From the NCBI GenBank assembly GCA_018239845.1, contig JAFEGO010000025.1, forward strand, positions 1 to 64,000: a DNA stretch of 64,000 bases, in the 5' to 3' direction. Both the position numbers and the translations under genes were made by a program. Positions within the stretch are counted from its first letter, which is position 1, and every line of letters begins with the position of its first letter. Below the pieces are notes generated by a model. That model did not search any database. It was given only the letters and a program-made list of their open reading frames with translations, and was not told where the DNA came from. The DNA is from Verrucomicrobiota bacterium (GTDB taxonomy: Bacteria > Verrucomicrobiota > Verrucomicrobiia > Opitutales > Opitutaceae). Positions 45,420-54,346 of this stretch are shown one piece after another.

Positions 45420-46592
45420 ATGCCCCGCCTCGCCGTGGTGCTTTCGCACCCCACGCAGTATTACAGCCCCTGGTTCCGCTGGATCCGCGCGCATACTGAC
45501 ACGACGCTGCGCGTGTTCTACCTTTGGGAATTCGGCGTGCGCCCCACGCACGATCCGCTCTTTCAAAAAACCTTTGCGTGGGATGTCGATCTCCTCGCCG
45601 GCTACGATTCCGAATTCGTCCCCAACGCCTCGCGCGACCCCGGCACGCACCGTTTCCTCGGCCTGCGCAATCCTGGCCTCAAGAACCGGCTCGCTGCGTT
45701 CCAGCCCGACGCTGTCCTGCTCTTTGGCTACCGTTCGCCCAGTCATCTCGCCGTGATCCTGTGGGCCCGGCTTAACAGCGTGCCGCTGATCTTCCGCGGC
45801 GATTCGCATTTTATCGGCCGCGGCCGGCCCGGTTGGAAGTCCCGCCTCGTCCTGCGGACCCTCTACGCCCAGTTCGCCGCCATCACCTGCGTCGGCGCCG
45901 CCAACCGCGACTATTTCACCGCTTTGGGCGTGCCGGAGAAAAAACTCTTTTTCGCCCCCCACGCCGTCAACGCCGCGCTCTTTGATCCCGCCCTGCCCGG
46001 CCCCCACGCCGCCGCCGCCGCGCTGCGCGATCAGCTCGGGCTGGCGCCCGGCACCCGCGTCGTCCTCTACGCCGGCAAGTTCGTTCCTGCCAAACAGCCG
46101 CTCGAGCTCCTCTCCGCTTGGATCGCCCTCCACCCAGCCCGCGCCGCCCTCGTCTTCGTCGGCGACGGCCAGGAAAAGGCCGCGCTCTCCGACCTCGCCC
46201 GCGGTGCCGCACCGGGCACCGTGCACTTCCTCCCGTTTGCCAACCAGTCCGAGATGCCCGCGCGCTACCTGCTCGCCGACATCTTTGTACTACCTTCCCG
46301 CGGCTTCTATGAGACGTGGGGCCTCGCGGTGAACGAGGCGATGCACCTCGGAGTGCCCTGCCTCGTCAGCGACCGCGTCGGCTGCCAGCGCGACCTCGTC
46401 ACCGATGGCGAGACGGGCTGGGTTTTCCGCGCCGACGATCCCTCGCACCTGCGCGAGCGTCTCGCCGCCGCGCTCGCTGCCGACTTGGCTCCGATCCGAC
46501 GCAATGTCGCCGCCCGCATCGCGGGCTACACCTACGCGCAGGCCACCGCCGGGCTTCTGGACGCCCTCGCCGCCACCACCGACACCGACTGA
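45420..46592 (+). CDS. glycosyltransferase family 4
   Basis: This 390-aa GT4 enzyme has RLAVVLSHPTQYYSPWFRWI at the N-terminus (the H-P-x-x-Y-Y form), a donor domain starting VVLYAGKFVPAKQPLELLSAW and SRGFYETWGLAVNEAMHLGVPCLVSDRVGCQRDL with the E-x7-E element. The first 25 residues resemble a group of GT4 proteins that act on undecaprenyl-linked glycans. It precedes another GT4 gene by 2 nt. Confidence 0.9.
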   Translation: MPRLAVVLSHPTQYYSPWFRWIRAHTDTTLRVFYLWEFGVRPTHDPLFQKTFAWDVDLLAGYDSEFVPNASRDPGTHRFLGLRNPGLKNRLAAFQPDAVLLFGYRSPSHLAVILWARLNSVPLIFRGDSHFIGRGRPGWKSRLVLRTLYAQFAAITCVGAANRDYFTALGVPEKKLFFAPHAVNAALFDPALPGPHAAAAALRDQLGLAPGTRVVLYAGKFVPAKQPLELLSAWIALHPARAALVFVGDGQEKAALSDLARGAAPGTVHFLPFANQSEMPARYLLADIFVLPSRGFYETWGLAVNEAMHLGVPCLVSDRVGCQRDLVTDGETGWVFRADDPSHLRERLAAALAADLAPIRRNVAARIAGYTYAQATAGLLDALAATTDTD

Positions 46593-46594
46593 CC

Positions 46595-47734
46595 GTGCAC
46601 ATTACCATCGTCATGGGCTTTTTTCTCCCGCTGCCTCCGGTTGCCGGCGGCGCCACGGAGAAATCCTGGCACGGCCTCGCCCGCGAATTTGCCGCGCGCG
46701 GCCACGCCGTCACGGTGATCTCGCGTCGCTGGCCCGGCTGGGCGGACCGCGAGACCATCGATGGCGTCACCCATCTCCGGCTCCCGGGCTACGCGCACAC
46801 CGCGAGCCTCGCCCGGAATCTCCTGCGCGATTTCATCTGGAGCTGGCGCGTCTGGTTCGCCCTGCCGCCTGCTGACCTCACGATCGTCAACTGCGTCGCG
46901 CTGCCCGTCTGGCTCGGCTGGTTTCGCCGCCACGCCGGCCTGCTCGCGGTCATGACCGGCCGCGTGCCCAAGGGCCAATACCGCCTCTACCGCCGGCTCG
47001 ACCGCGTGCTGGCCGTGAGTTCCGCCGTGCGCGCCGATCTCCTCGCGGAAAATCCCCGCTTCGCCTCCGTCACCAAAGTCAGCGGCTACCCCATCCCTTG
47101 GCGCGCACTTCATCAGTCCCGCCCCGTGCCCGCGCCGGGCGCTCCGGTCACTTTTGGTTTCGTCGGCCGGATCAATCGCGAGAAGGGCCTCGGGCTCCTC
47201 GTCTCTGCCTTCGCCTTGCTGGCGCAGGACGTCGGCCTGCCGCCATGGCGCGTGCTTTTCTGCGGTCCCGTCGATATCGCCCGCGGCGGCTCCGGCCCGG
47301 ACTTTGTGGCCGAGTTGCAGGCCACCTTGGCCGCCGCCCTCCCGGCCGACACCTTCGAGTTTCGCCCGCCCGTTTTTGACGATGCCGCCCTCGGCGCCGT
47401 GTATCGCGAGATCGACGTGTTCTGCTACCCAAGCCTCGCCGCACGGGGCGAGACGTTCGGCGTCGCCGTCGCCGAGGCCATGGCGGCCGGCGCCGTGCCC
47501 GTCGTCTCTCGGCTCCCTTGCTTCACCGATTTCGTCCGCGACGGGGCCAACGGGCTCGTCTTTGCGCATGAGGCGCCCGACGCCGCGGCACGACTTGTCG
47601 CCGCCTTGCGCCGGTTGCTGCTCGATCCCAGCCTCCGCTCCGCGCTCGCCCGGAACGCCGAGACCGACACACGCGTTTACGATTTCCCTGAATTCGCGGC
47701 TCGGCTGCTGGCCGATTTTTCGTCATTGCAGTAA
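46595..47734 (+). CDS. glycosyltransferase family 4
   Basis: This 379-aa GT4 enzyme begins at GTG 46595, giving HITIVMGFFLPLPPVAGGATEKSWHGLAREFAARGHAV. The upstream in-frame part is inside the previous gene and has no conserved features. The donor domain has TFGFVGRINREKGLGLLVSAF and CYPSLAARGETFGVAVAEAMAAGAVPVVSRLPCFTDFV (E-x7-E). A 27-bp relatively AT-rich gap with ATAAGTAATT follows before the next gene, one of the few real breaks in the cluster. Confidence 0.9.
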   Translation: MHITIVMGFFLPLPPVAGGATEKSWHGLAREFAARGHAVTVISRRWPGWADRETIDGVTHLRLPGYAHTASLARNLLRDFIWSWRVWFALPPADLTIVNCVALPVWLGWFRRHAGLLAVMTGRVPKGQYRLYRRLDRVLAVSSAVRADLLAENPRFASVTKVSGYPIPWRALHQSRPVPAPGAPVTFGFVGRINREKGLGLLVSAFALLAQDVGLPPWRVLFCGPVDIARGGSGPDFVAELQATLAAALPADTFEFRPPVFDDAALGAVYREIDVFCYPSLAARGETFGVAVAEAMAAGAVPVVSRLPCFTDFVRDGANGLVFAHEAPDAAARLVAALRRLLLDPSLRSALARNAETDTRVYDFPEFAARLLADFSSLQ

Positions 47735-47761
47735 AATGCACGCATAAGTAATTCACCCTAT

Positions 47762-48328
47762 ATGCCCAACGCCGAACCATCCTACCTTGGTCAAGGCTGT
47801 GGCACGCCCGGTTCACGCGGCAGCGTGCTCTACCGCTGGCTGTGGGCGTTCGTGCAGGCCACGTTGTTTCGCTGGAGCCCGCGGCCTTGCCATGGCTTCC
47901 GGGCGCGCCTGCTGCGGCTCTTCGGGGCTGACATCCCAGCACCTTCGCAGGTCGTCATTTTTCCGACCGCCCGGATCACCTATCCGTCGCGGCTCACGCT
48001 CGCGCCGCGCACCATGGTCGGGCCCCAAGTCATACTCTATAATCTGGGCCATATCACGCTCCGCCGCGGCGCCAATCTCAGCCAGTACGTCCACCTCTGC
48101 GCGGGCACGCATGATTTCCTGCAATGGTCCATGCCGCTGGTAACCGCACCCATCGTGATCGGCGAAAACGCCTGGCTCGCCGCCGAGGTATTTGTCGGCC
48201 CCGGGGTGACGGTTGGCGAACTCGCCGTCGTCGGCGCCCGCTCCGTCGTCATGCGGGATCTCCCGCCGCGCCAGATATGTGTCGGCTCGCCTTGTCGCGC
48301 CGTGCGGGCCCGCCCCGATCCGCAGTAA
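47762..48328 (+). CDS. left-handed beta-helix acetyltransferase (WcaF-like)
   Basis: This 188-aa protein has an N-terminal helical segment (LYRWLWAFVQATLFRWSPRPCHGFRARLLRLFGADI) as in colanic-acid acetyltransferase WcaF, then hexapeptide repeats (ITYPSRLTLAPRTMVGPQV, ITLRRGANLSQYVHLCAGTHD), an inserted loop WSMPLVTAPI and further repeats VIGENAWLAAEVFVGPGVTVGELAVVGARSVV. The GTHD His is the likely catalytic base. Distinct from the other LbH gene at 29289, so two different acetylation positions are likely. Confidence 0.9.
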   Translation: MPNAEPSYLGQGCGTPGSRGSVLYRWLWAFVQATLFRWSPRPCHGFRARLLRLFGADIPAPSQVVIFPTARITYPSRLTLAPRTMVGPQVILYNLGHITLRRGANLSQYVHLCAGTHDFLQWSMPLVTAPIVIGENAWLAAEVFVGPGVTVGELAVVGARSVVMRDLPPRQICVGSPCRAVRARPDPQ

Positions 48329-48332
48329 CCGT

Positions 48333-49481
48333 ATGCGCATCTGCCAGATCATCCCGAGCCTCGAGGAGCAGTACGGCGGCCCCAGCAAATCCGTCCTCGC
48401 CCTCTCCCGCGCTATCGCCGCCGAAGGCCACGAGGTCGATCTGCTCGCGACGCATCCTTCCGCGCCGTCATCGGCAACCGAGGGTACGTTGAACATCCGG
48501 GTTTTCAAACGCGGGTGGCCAGGTCGCATCTGTCCTTCTGGTGCTTTGGAAAAGCATCTGCGCGCTTCCTCGACTGAGGTCGTCCATCACCACTCGCTCT
48601 GGCTGCGCACGCTGCACTACGCGCACGGGGCCGCCCGGGCTCGCGGCGTCCCACTTGTGATCTCCCCACGCGGCATGCTCGGCAGCTGGGCCATCGGCCA
48701 TCACCGCTGGCGCAAACGGCTCGCGCGCAACCTTGTTCATCCCGGCGCCTTCCAGGCCGCCGCCGGCTGGCATGTCACAAGCGAAGAGGAGGCCGCAGAG
48801 GTGCGCGCCCTCGGTTTCCGCCAGCCCATCTGCGTCGCGCCCAACGCCGTCACCGCGCCGACCCCCGGGACCACGGACGCCGCCATCGCGCACTGGCGCG
48901 AGCGCTGCCCCGAGGTAAAGCACCGCCGCACGGCGGTCTTCTACTCCCGCTTCCATTCGAAGAAGCGCGTGCTTGAGCTCATCGACCTCTGGCTCCGGGA
49001 GGCGCCTGCCGACTGGCTGCTCCTGCTCGTCGGTATCGCCCAGGATTATACACCGCGCGAGCTCGAGACCTACGTCATGCGCGCCTCGGGCGTCGGCCGC
49101 GTGCGCGCCTTCGACGGCATAGGCCAACCCCCGCCGTACGGCGTCGCTTCCCTTTTTCTCCTGCCATCGCACAACGAGAACTTCGGCCTCGTCATCGCCG
49201 AGGCCATGGCGCACGGCGTTCCCGTCCTCGTCACCGACACCACGCCGTGGACCGCCGTCAACGGCCTGAAGGCCGGCTGGTGTTTGTCGTGGGAAGATTA
49301 TCCCGCCGGGCTCCGGCTCGCCCTATCCGAATCCCCCGCCCAGCTCGCCCAACGCGGCGCACTTGCCCGGGAGTGGGTGCTCCGCGAGTATTCCTGGGCC
49401 CAGTCCGCCCGCCGGCTCCTCGCCTTCTATCAGGAACTGGCCGCCCCGCCGCAGCGCCCTTCCGCGGCTCCCTTCGCATGA
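48333..49481 (+). CDS. glycosyltransferase family 4
   Basis: This 382-aa GT4 enzyme has MRICQIIPSLEEQYGGPSKSVLALSRAIAAEGHEVDLLAT, the middle SPRGMLGSWAIGHHRWRKRLARN, and LLPSHNENFGLVIAEAMAHGVPVLVTDTTPWTAV with E-x7-E. The SPRGMLG block is typical of GT4 proteins in exopolysaccharide clusters next to WcaF-like genes, as here. ATG at 48333 is 4 nt after the acetyltransferase stop; the stop overlaps the next gene (ATGA). Confidence 0.9.
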   Translation: MRICQIIPSLEEQYGGPSKSVLALSRAIAAEGHEVDLLATHPSAPSSATEGTLNIRVFKRGWPGRICPSGALEKHLRASSTEVVHHHSLWLRTLHYAHGAARARGVPLVISPRGMLGSWAIGHHRWRKRLARNLVHPGAFQAAAGWHVTSEEEAAEVRALGFRQPICVAPNAVTAPTPGTTDAAIAHWRERCPEVKHRRTAVFYSRFHSKKRVLELIDLWLREAPADWLLLLVGIAQDYTPRELETYVMRASGVGRVRAFDGIGQPPPYGVASLFLLPSHNENFGLVIAEAMAHGVPVLVTDTTPWTAVNGLKAGWCLSWEDYPAGLRLALSESPAQLAQRGALAREWVLREYSWAQSARRLLAFYQELAAPPQRPSAAPFA

Positions 49482-50929
49482 GCGCATCGCACAAATTCGC
49501 CCCGGGCGTCAGCGGCCGCCCACCGTCGCACCAGACGCCGCTCACGATCCTTGAGATTATCACGCTCGTGCACGTCTCCGTGCTCGTGATCGTCGGCGCT
49601 TGGGCCTTCGGCGGCAATGCCGACTGGTCCCGCCGGCTCCTCGCCTGGATCGGCAGTCTCGGCGCGCTTATCACGCTCACCGCCCTGCAGTCCGCCGAGA
49701 TGCGCAAGGAGGGCCGTCTCCGCCCCCTCCGCTGGCTGTGGCCCCTCGGCGTGGTCAACCTCCTCGTCATCGCCGCCACGTTCAATCCCACGTTCCGCGA
49801 GGTGTTGGATGGCTCAAAATCCCTTTTCGTCCCCACGCCTTCCAATCCCCATTTCCCCGGCAGTGCGCGCCCCCTCCTCGCCTTCAAGCAGCTTTGGTTC
49901 TTCGACGGCGTGTATCTTTCCTGCTTCAACCTCGCCTTCATCATCCGCCAGCGCCGCGCCTTGCGCACGCTGTTCCTCATCCTTTCGGCCAACGCCGTCG
50001 TCCTCGCCGTCTTCGGCACCGCGCAAAAGCTTGTCGGCGCCACCGGGCTCTACTTCGGCCTGCAAAAATCCCCGCAGCCTTTCTTCTTCTCCACGTTCAT
50101 CTACCACAACCACTGGGGCGCCTTCATCGTGCTCATGACCGCCGCCACGATCGGACTGGTCTATCACTTCGTGCGCCGGCGCGACTCCCGCGGTTTCTTC
50201 CAATCCCCGGCCTTCGGCGGGCTCGTCGCCATCCTGTTTCTCGCGGCTTCCGTGCCGCTGAGCGGCTCCCGCTCCTGTACGGTCCTGATGGCCCTGCTGC
50301 TCATCATCGGGTTCGTCCACTGGGTTGTACGTCTCATCCGACAGCGGCGCGCGTACCGCGAGTCCATCATCCTGCCGGTCGCGCTCAGCGCCGCCGTCTT
50401 CGCCGGCGTCGCTTACTTTGCCTACGACATCGGCCGCCCGATGATCGAGCACCGCCTCGAGGCCACCGAGAACCAGGTCAGCAAGATCCGCGCGCAGGGC
50501 GGCCTCGGCCAGCGCGCCACGCTCTACCGCGACACCTGGCGCCTAGCGCAGGAGAAGCCTTGGTTCGGCTGGGGCATGGCGTCCTACCCCACGGCCTTTT
50601 ACACCTTCAACTCCCAGCAGTTCTCACCGGTGGACGGGCTCACAACCAATTACCACGACGCCCACTCCGACTGGCTCCAGGCCATCGCCGAGCATGGCTT
50701 CGTCGGCAGCACCTTCCTCGCGCTCTGCGCCCTCGTCCCGCTGTTCTATCGGCGCCGCGCCCTGACCCAGAGCCCGTTCACGGCCTACCTGCTCCTCGGC
50801 TGCGCGATGATCCTGCTCTACGCGTGGGTCGAATTTCCCTTTGGCAACGGCGAGGTGATCATCACCTTCTGGGCGTGTTTCTTCTGCGCCATCCACTACG
50901 GCCGTCTCGATTCCTCTTCCGACACCTGA
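49478..50929 (+). CDS. O-antigen ligase/polymerase family membrane protein (Wzy_C)
   Basis: This 483-aa polytopic protein has about ten transmembrane helices and a long periplasmic loop before the last helices. That loop contains GLGQRATLYRDTWRLAQEKPWFGWGMASY and TNYHDAHSDWLQAIAEHGFVG, the H-x-D-W-LQ-x-x-x-EHG pattern of the Wzy_C/WaaL family. It either ligates polymer to lipid A core or polymerises exopolysaccharide. This is the second polymerase/ligase candidate in the cluster. ATG at 49478 overlaps the GT4 stop. Confidence 0.87.
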   Translation: MSASHKFAPGVSGRPPSHQTPLTILEIITLVHVSVLVIVGAWAFGGNADWSRRLLAWIGSLGALITLTALQSAEMRKEGRLRPLRWLWPLGVVNLLVIAATFNPTFREVLDGSKSLFVPTPSNPHFPGSARPLLAFKQLWFFDGVYLSCFNLAFIIRQRRALRTLFLILSANAVVLAVFGTAQKLVGATGLYFGLQKSPQPFFFSTFIYHNHWGAFIVLMTAATIGLVYHFVRRRDSRGFFQSPAFGGLVAILFLAASVPLSGSRSCTVLMALLLIIGFVHWVVRLIRQRRAYRESIILPVALSAAVFAGVAYFAYDIGRPMIEHRLEATENQVSKIRAQGGLGQRATLYRDTWRLAQEKPWFGWGMASYPTAFYTFNSQQFSPVDGLTTNYHDAHSDWLQAIAEHGFVGSTFLALCALVPLFYRRRALTQSPFTAYLLLGCAMILLYAWVEFPFGNGEVIITFWACFFCAIHYGRLDSSSDT

Positions 50930-50939
50930 TCCCGACCGC

Positions 50940-51749
50940 ATGTACTCCGTCCTCATTCTCACGCTGAACGAGGAACGCGACCTGCCCCGGTGCCTGGCCT
51001 CCGTGAGCCACTGCGACGATGTCGTGGTCCTCGACTCCGGATCCACCGACCGCACCGCCGAGATCGCCCGCGCCGCCGGCGCCCGCGTCTTCGTGCGCCC
51101 GTTCGACAATTTCGCGGGGCAGCGCAATCACGCCCAACGGCACATCCCGTTCCGCCATCCCTGGGTCTTCCACCTCGACGCCGATGAGCAGATGACGCCC
51201 GAGCTCGCCGCCGAATGCGCCGGCGCTTCCGCGCGCACCGATGTCGATGGCTTTTACGTCGCACCGAAAATGATGTTCCGGGGTCGCTGGATTCCCCATT
51301 GCACGGACTTCCCCGCCTATCAGGCGCGCTTCGTCCGCGCGCCGGAATTCACCTTCATCGAGGTCGGCCACGGCCAGCGCGAAGCTCCCGACATGCGGCT
51401 GGATCGCCTCAAGACCAGCTATCTTCACGATCTCTCCTCCGGCGGTGAAGAGGAGTGGCTCGCCCGTCACCGCCGCTACGCGCAAGCCGAGGCCGCGCAG
51501 TACGTCCAAGGCGCAAGTGCCGTGCCGTTTTCCGAGCTCTGGTCGCGCCAGCGCCTGCTGCGGCGCCGCGCGTTGAAGCACTTCAGTTTCGCCCTGCCCG
51601 GGCGTCCTTTCCTGCGCTTCGTCTATCAATACGTCCTCCGCGGCGGCTGGCTCGATGGCCGGCCCGGCCTGCGTTACTGCCAGCTCCTCGCCCGCTACGA
51701 GGGTTTCACCGTGGCGGAAATTCGCCGGCTCCGCGCCGCCGTCCGCTAA
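50940..51749 (+). CDS. glycosyltransferase family 2 (WaaE/KdtX-like)
   Basis: This 269-aa GT2 enzyme has YSVLILTLNEERDLPRCLASV, VVLDSGSTDRTAEIARA, FAGQRNHAQR and WVFHLDADEQMTPEL, the typical set of the WaaE-like LPS core glucosyltransferases. Similar enzymes also add sugars in O-antigen and exopolysaccharide. The C-terminus has a hydrophobic and basic stretch suited to membrane contact. Confidence 0.88.
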   Translation: MYSVLILTLNEERDLPRCLASVSHCDDVVVLDSGSTDRTAEIARAAGARVFVRPFDNFAGQRNHAQRHIPFRHPWVFHLDADEQMTPELAAECAGASARTDVDGFYVAPKMMFRGRWIPHCTDFPAYQARFVRAPEFTFIEVGHGQREAPDMRLDRLKTSYLHDLSSGGEEEWLARHRRYAQAEAAQYVQGASAVPFSELWSRQRLLRRRALKHFSFALPGRPFLRFVYQYVLRGGWLDGRPGLRYCQLLARYEGFTVAEIRRLRAAVR

Positions 51750-51753
51750 GCCT

Positions 51754-52944
51754 GTGCGCCTCGTTTTTATCAACCGTTTCTACTGGCCCGACGAGCCCGC
51801 GACGGCCCAGTTGCTCACCGACCTCGCCGAGGCCCTGCCCCATCGCGGCCATGAGGTCACCGTCATCGCTAGCCACCCGGGTTCGCCCGGCGTGCCGCGC
51901 GCGGAGACCCGGCGCGGTGTCCGTATCCTGCGGGTGCGTACGCCCCGCAGGCTCCTGCCCGGCGTCGCCGGCAAGGCCCTCGCCTACCTCACCTTTTTCA
52001 TCGGCGCGTTGTGGCGGGCGGTCTGGACCGTCCGGGGCGGCGATGCGCTGGTCGCCCTGACCGATCCGCCGCTCATCGGCGTCGGCGCGTGGCTCGTGGC
52101 GGGCGTGCGGGGTGCCCGTCTTGTCCATTGGGCGCAGGATATCTATCCCGAGATCGCCATCACCCTCGCCGGGCAGCGCTGGCTCCGCGTGCTCAAGCCC
52201 TTGCGCAACCTCGCGTGGCGCCGCGCCGATGCCTGCATCACCCTTGGCACCGACATGGCCTCCGTCCTCGCCGCCGCCGGCGTGGAGCCCGCTCGCCTGC
52301 ACCTTTCGCCCAACTGGGCGCCCGCCGGGCTCGTCCCGCAACCTGCCGCCATCGCCGCCCCGCTGCGCGACACATGGGGGCTCACCGGCAAGTTCGTCGT
52401 CGCCTACTCCGGCAATCTCGGCCGCGTCCACGATCTCTTCCCCGTCCTCGCTGTCGCGGCCGAGCTGCGCGACGATCCGGGCATCGCTTTCGTCTTCATC
52501 GGCCATGGGGCCCAGCGCCGCGCGCTGGAGGCCGAGGCCGCGCAGCGCGGCCTGGTCAACGTCCAGTTCCGCCCCCCGCAGCCCCGCGCCGCTCTCGCCG
52601 CGACTCTCACGCTCGGTGACGTTCACCTCGTGACCATGCTGCCCGGCTGCGAGACGCTCGTCTTCCCGAGCAAACTCTACGGCATCGCTGCCGTCGCGCG
52701 GCCCGTCCTCGTGATTGCACCGGCCGGCTGCGAACTCGCCCGGATCGTCACCGCTGAGGACTTCGGCCGCGCTTTCACACGCGACGAGCCCGCCGCCATC
52801 GCTGCGGCCTTGCGGGCATTGCGCGCCGATCCCGCGCTCTGCACCCGCCTCGGCCAGGCTGCCGCACGGTTTTCAGGGGCCAACGGCGACCAGATCGCAG
52901 CCGATCGCTGGGAGAGCGCGCTTGCTGCCGCCGGCGTTTGTTAG
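51754..52944 (+). CDS. glycosyltransferase family 4 (WcaI-like)
   Basis: This 396-aa GT4 enzyme starts at GTG 51754, giving RLVFINRFYWPDEPATAQLLTDLAEALPHRGHEVTVIASHPG, the hallmark of the WcaI/colanic-acid-type glycosyltransferases, with the middle HWAQDIYPEIAITLAG. The donor domain has FVVAYSGNLGRVHDLFPVLAVA and LVFPSKLYGIAAVARPVLVIAPAGCELARIV (a K-Y-G form). It overlaps nothing but ends 18 bp before the sugar transferase gene. Confidence 0.9.
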   Translation: MRLVFINRFYWPDEPATAQLLTDLAEALPHRGHEVTVIASHPGSPGVPRAETRRGVRILRVRTPRRLLPGVAGKALAYLTFFIGALWRAVWTVRGGDALVALTDPPLIGVGAWLVAGVRGARLVHWAQDIYPEIAITLAGQRWLRVLKPLRNLAWRRADACITLGTDMASVLAAAGVEPARLHLSPNWAPAGLVPQPAAIAAPLRDTWGLTGKFVVAYSGNLGRVHDLFPVLAVAAELRDDPGIAFVFIGHGAQRRALEAEAAQRGLVNVQFRPPQPRAALAATLTLGDVHLVTMLPGCETLVFPSKLYGIAAVARPVLVIAPAGCELARIVTAEDFGRAFTRDEPAAIAAALRALRADPALCTRLGQAAARFSGANGDQIAADRWESALAAAGVC

Positions 52945-52962
52945 TTGGCTCCACCACCCACC

Positions 52963-54345
52963 ATGAAGAAGAACACCACCCGCAACACCGCCTACGGCCT
53001 GTTTGCGCTCGATGTGGTCACGTCCATCCTGGTGTTCAACATCGTCGCGCGGTTCCGCGGTCTGGAGCTCGCCGACCACCTGATCCTCGCCCCGCTCGCC
53101 CTGCCCATCGGGGCCACGGTCCTGGCGATCTACCTCATCGAAGGTTACAAGGACCGCACCGATATGCTGAGCGTGGACTACACCAGCCAGCACACGATCG
53201 CCTTGATCGGCGCGATGCTCACGACGCTGATCGTCACCTACGTCGTCCTGCGCGACGGCTATGAGATGCAGTCCAGCCGTGCGGTCATCGCGCTCAGTTT
53301 CATCGCGCTCATCCCGCTCACCATCGGCTATCGCCGCGTGATCTATCAGTCGGCGCTCGCCGCCAAGGGTGACCGCAGCCTCGTCTTTCTCGGCGACCAA
53401 GCCAGCTGCGAGGCGTTCCATACCGAGTGCCAGAAGATGGGGATGTACCAACGTGTGATTTTCTCCGTGGTGAGCGAGGATTCGGCCGCGCCGTTCTCGC
53501 CGCAGGCCGGCCAGCCCTTGCGCCCTTTTGCCGAGGTACTGGATGACATCCAGGCCGGCCGCATCGCGGTCGAGGCGATCATCCTCCGCGAATCCGCCCG
53601 CGAGCTCGTGCCCGATATGTCGCGCCGGCTCGTGCACCTGTACTTCTCCGGCATCCCGACGTACACGCTTGAGCTTTTTCATCAGGTTTACTGGCAGAAG
53701 ATCCCGATCTACCGTCTCAACCAGACCTGGCTTTTCCAAGAGGGTTTCCAGATCGCCCGCGAGCCGGTCTTCGAACGCATCAAGCGCATCAGCGACATCG
53801 TGCTCTCGGCCCTCGGGCTCGTCCTCGCCTCGCCCGTCATCGCGCTCGGAGCCATCGCCATCTGGCTCGAGGACCGCGGCCCCATCTTCTTCTTCCAGAA
53901 TCGCGTCGGCCGCAACCACCAGGTTTTTCGCATCATCAAGCTCAGGACCATGCGCGTCCGCGAGACCGCCGGCGACCTTTACACCCAGCCGGGCGACTCG
54001 CGCATCACCCGAGTCGGCCGCTTCCTGCGCACCACCCGCATCGACGAGTTCCCCCAGATGTGGAACGTGCTCGTTGGCGACATGAGCCTCATCGGCCCCC
54101 GCGCCGAGTGGGACCGCCTCGTGGAAAACTACGAGCGCGACATCCCCTGCTATCACTTCCGCCACCTCGTGAAGCCCGGCATCACCGGCTGGGCGCAGGT
54201 CAACTACCCCTACGGTGCCAACCTCGAGGACACGATCCGCAAGCTCGAGTACGACCTCTACTACATCCGCCATTTCTCGTTCCTCCTCGATGCCACCATC
54301 GTCCTGAAGACGATCCACATCATGCTCTTTGGCAAAGGCCGCTGA
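52963..54345 (+). CDS. undecaprenyl-phosphate sugar transferase (second initiator)
   Basis: This 460-aa protein has an N-terminal four- to five-helix membrane region (about residues 10-125), a middle domain with LVFLGDQASCEAFH, and a C-terminal sugar-transferase domain from about residue 275: ERIKRISDIVLSALGLVLASP, FRIIKLRTMRV, RIDEFPQMWNVLVGDMSLIGPRAEW and HLVKPGITGWAQVNYPYG. It would load the first sugar phosphate onto undecaprenyl phosphate. It resembles WbaP/WcaJ-type initiators and is distinct from the lone homologue at 7194-8606. The ATG at 52963 is preferred over a TTG at 52945. Confidence 0.93.
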   Translation: MKKNTTRNTAYGLFALDVVTSILVFNIVARFRGLELADHLILAPLALPIGATVLAIYLIEGYKDRTDMLSVDYTSQHTIALIGAMLTTLIVTYVVLRDGYEMQSSRAVIALSFIALIPLTIGYRRVIYQSALAAKGDRSLVFLGDQASCEAFHTECQKMGMYQRVIFSVVSEDSAAPFSPQAGQPLRPFAEVLDDIQAGRIAVEAIILRESARELVPDMSRRLVHLYFSGIPTYTLELFHQVYWQKIPIYRLNQTWLFQEGFQIAREPVFERIKRISDIVLSALGLVLASPVIALGAIAIWLEDRGPIFFFQNRVGRNHQVFRIIKLRTMRVRETAGDLYTQPGDSRITRVGRFLRTTRIDEFPQMWNVLVGDMSLIGPRAEWDRLVENYERDIPCYHFRHLVKPGITGWAQVNYPYGANLEDTIRKLEYDLYYIRHFSFLLDATIVLKTIHIMLFGKGR

Positions 54346-54346
54346 T

